Notes under the pieces: generated by a model
Databases searched by the model: none
Told to the model about the DNA's origin: nothing
Seen by the model: the letters and a program-made list of their open reading frames with translations, nothing else
Translations under genes and position numbers: made by a program
NCBI GenBank assembly: GCA_026929865.2
Contig: CM049405.1
Location: forward strand, 2,119,501 to 2,183,500
Origin: Hyperoplus lanceolatus
Taxonomy: Eukaryota; Chordata; Actinopteri; Uranoscopiformes; Ammodytidae
DNA: 64,000 bases
Reading direction: 5' to 3'
Shown here: piece after piece, positions 1-64,000 of the stretch
Position numbering within the stretch: the stretch's first letter is position 1
Layout: every line of letters begins with the position of its first letter

Positions 1-63673
<63,673 letters not shown>

Positions 63674-64000
63674 CTGCACAGAACAAGACAAGCATTACCC
63701 ATCTGCACTACATGTAGACATCCTTGTGTCCCATAAAAATTATTGTAGACAATTTTGTTAGTTTTGCTGCAAGCTAAACGGATGATAGCACTATTAAGGA
63801 AAATTGTAAATAGTCCAATTATTGGTAAATAGTTAAAATAAATGTCTGTCTGCATGTGTACCCTTTGAAAAACAAAATCACATATTCCTTGAAGGGGGAC
63901 AGCTTTGAAAAGAGATAATGAAAGGAAAAGAAAGCATAAACAGGCAGGAACATTGTTAAAAAGTAATTCAGTAATTTAATCTAAATGGCAATACTCTATC
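63674..64000. other. Intron upstream of window exon 1
   Basis: Non-coding to the window end; no further titin domain is readable. AT-rich, no repeat recognised. Confidence 0.7.

Overview
The window is the interior of one vertebrate gene: titin (ttn), on the minus strand, so its 5' side is at high coordinates. I resolve 72 exons. They encode about 23.7 kb of coding sequence, or 79 immunoglobulin (Ig, I-set) and fibronectin type III (FnIII) domains, one cut by the window edge and one broken. All frames join across all introns. Neither the start nor the stop codon is in the window. The organism is a teleost fish. The introns are short and AT-rich, and carry GATA/GGAT microsatellites, Tc1-type and TTAA-ended MITEs, tRNA-derived SINEs and LINE tails of the kind common in percomorph fish.

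Read 5' to 3', the domain order is: two FnIII domains (63673-62298); six complete 7-domain repeats Ig-Fn-Fn-Ig-Fn-Fn-Fn (62022-21843), which is the whole A-band D-zone; then 11-domain repeats Ig-Fn-Fn-Ig-Fn-Fn-Fn-Ig-Fn-Fn-Fn of the C-zone. C-zone repeat 1 is 21282-11976, repeat 2 is 11384 to about 3780, repeat 3 is about 3775-520, and repeat 4 starts at about 515 and leaves the window. I name domains D1.1 to D6.7 and C1.1 to C4.2, and number exons 1-72 from the 5' side. In muscle these domains lie along the thick filament, contacting myosin and, in the C-zone, myosin-binding protein C; titin acts there as a length template.

Layout by coordinate: 1-4078 is one long exon (14 domains, leaving the window); 4.2-22.2 kb holds C-zone repeats 1-2 and the end of the D-zone in mostly one-domain exons; 22.5-25.5 kb is a 10-domain exon; 25.9-63.7 kb is the rest of the D-zone, where many domains are split by an internal intron.

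The most notable points are: exon 55 (15652-15978), whose splice sites are intact but which has two in-frame stops, a 24-bp insertion matching its own 3' end, and a patch resembling the neighbouring intron; decayed copies of exon edges, with their splice sites, in several introns; a repeat family present in at least twelve introns, always in the same orientation; and transposon ends that repeatedly sit within about 25 bases of 5' splice sites.
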